Part shown: piece after piece, positions 49,246-49,412 of the stretch
Layout: every line of letters starts with the position of its first letter
Numbering within the stretch: position 1 is the first letter of the stretch
NCBI RefSeq assembly: GCF_004403465.1
Contig: NZ_SOGQ01000025.1
Coordinates: forward strand, 1 to 49,412
Direction: 5' to 3'
Source: Cryobacterium sinapicolor
GTDB lineage: Bacteria; Actinomycetota; Actinomycetes; Actinomycetales; Microbacteriaceae
DNA: 49,412 bases
Translations under genes and position numbers: made by a program
Notes under the pieces: model-generated
What the model was told of the DNA's origin: nothing
Databases searched by the model: none
What the model saw: the letters and a program-made list of their open reading frames with translations, nothing else

Positions 49246-49412
49246 GCGTTCACCGGCCGTGGAGATCCGGACTCTGCCCTTGATGCCAAGTGCGTGACCA
49301 CCTCGCGAAGTGCTGTGAAGGTGGTCCAGCGAAAACCGCCGCCGATTTCCATCACTTCGAAACTCTCGTTTCGTTGCTCTACGCAGCCGAGGAGTCCATC
49401 AAATTTGCCGAC
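49242..49412 (-). CDS. 3' end of an unknown leftward gene cut by the window edge
   Basis: Read leftward from the last base, one frame stays open for 56 residues until TGA at 49244-49242: VGKFDGLLGCVEQRNESFEV, then MEIGGGFRWTTFTALREVVT and HLASRAESGSPRPVNA. The residue pattern (alternating hydrophobic with a WTTFTAL segment) is protein-like, and its stop overlaps the next start. The 5' end is outside the window. No family is recognised, and the base composition is lower in GC than most of the window. Confidence 0.5.
   Translation of the reverse strand, partial: VGKFDGLLGCVEQRNESFEVMEIGGGFRWTTFTALREVVTHLASRAESGSPRPVNA

Noticed and set aside
48941..49297. 118-residue rightward frame at the window end
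   Set aside because: It begins with an Arg/Pro-rich stretch without a ribosome-binding site and opposes the two coupled leftward frames, which have better support.

Overview
The window is GC-rich actinobacterial chromosome, most like Microbacteriaceae. The grounds are GC-ending codons almost throughout, frequent GTG/TTG starts, ATGA/GTGA start-stop overlaps, a bacterial mevalonate cluster, a Cys-rich C-terminal tail on the ferrochelatase, a LAxTG sorting signal, a double-hotdog thioesterase and a GAF-ANTAR regulator. I cannot name the species. I see no rRNA, tRNA, CRISPR array, integrase or intact transposase.

Layout. Positions 1-825 hold the first codons of a leftward gene, a 38-bp tandem repeat, a small XRE-type regulator and a cluster of four DnaA-box-like sites. 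Positions 826-6982 are a compact mevalonate cluster. Leftward and translationally coupled are diphosphomevalonate decarboxylase, phosphomevalonate kinase, and one polypeptide that joins class II HMG-CoA reductase to mevalonate kinase; HMG-CoA synthase is divergent. Together they carry acetoacetyl-CoA to isopentenyl diphosphate; no thiolase or isomerase is present here. Next come a secreted SGNH hydrolase, a GH65 phosphorylase coupled to a beta-phosphoglucomutase (disaccharide to glucose 6-phosphate), a membrane-anchored beta-rich protein, a YraQ-type permease with its TIGR03943 partner, and PEP synthase with its regulatory kinase/phosphatase.

Positions 18.7-29.6 kb contain a LAxTG-anchored remnant, a NYN/OST-HTH RNA-linked protein, a copper module (copZ and a CPH-type ATPase diverging from a CsoR-like operator), a PLP decarboxylase and a haem operon. 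The haem operon has HemY/CgoX, an AhbD-like radical SAM/SPASM protein and ferrochelatase. Positions 29.6-36.2 kb are mainly leftward: a SufS-like PLP enzyme with a thioredoxin-fold membrane protein, then a second metal cassette (multicopper oxidase, SHOCT protein, BNR-type lipoprotein, DUF305 lipoprotein, DUF6153-like protein). A DUF6504-like gene with a LexA-like box follows, then a secreted protein of different base composition.

Positions 37.6-40.5 kb are a gluconate module (gntK, gntP, divergent FadR/GntR regulator, perfect 16-bp palindrome). Then come a GNAT acetyltransferase fused to an AAA+ ATPase, a UvrA2-type ABC protein, two tandem related micro-proteins, a repeat-rich spacer, the thioesterase and an HbpS/UPF0303 protein. 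The last 2 kb is visibly less GC-rich. It carries a sigma-region-2-only protein, a GAF-ANTAR regulator and two small unknown genes running off the end.

The observations most worth following are the HMGR-mevalonate kinase fusion, the radical SAM protein sitting between HemY and ferrochelatase, the GNAT-AAA+ fusion, the pair of micro-proteins, and two dispersed 77-bp palindromic elements that share arms but not cores.
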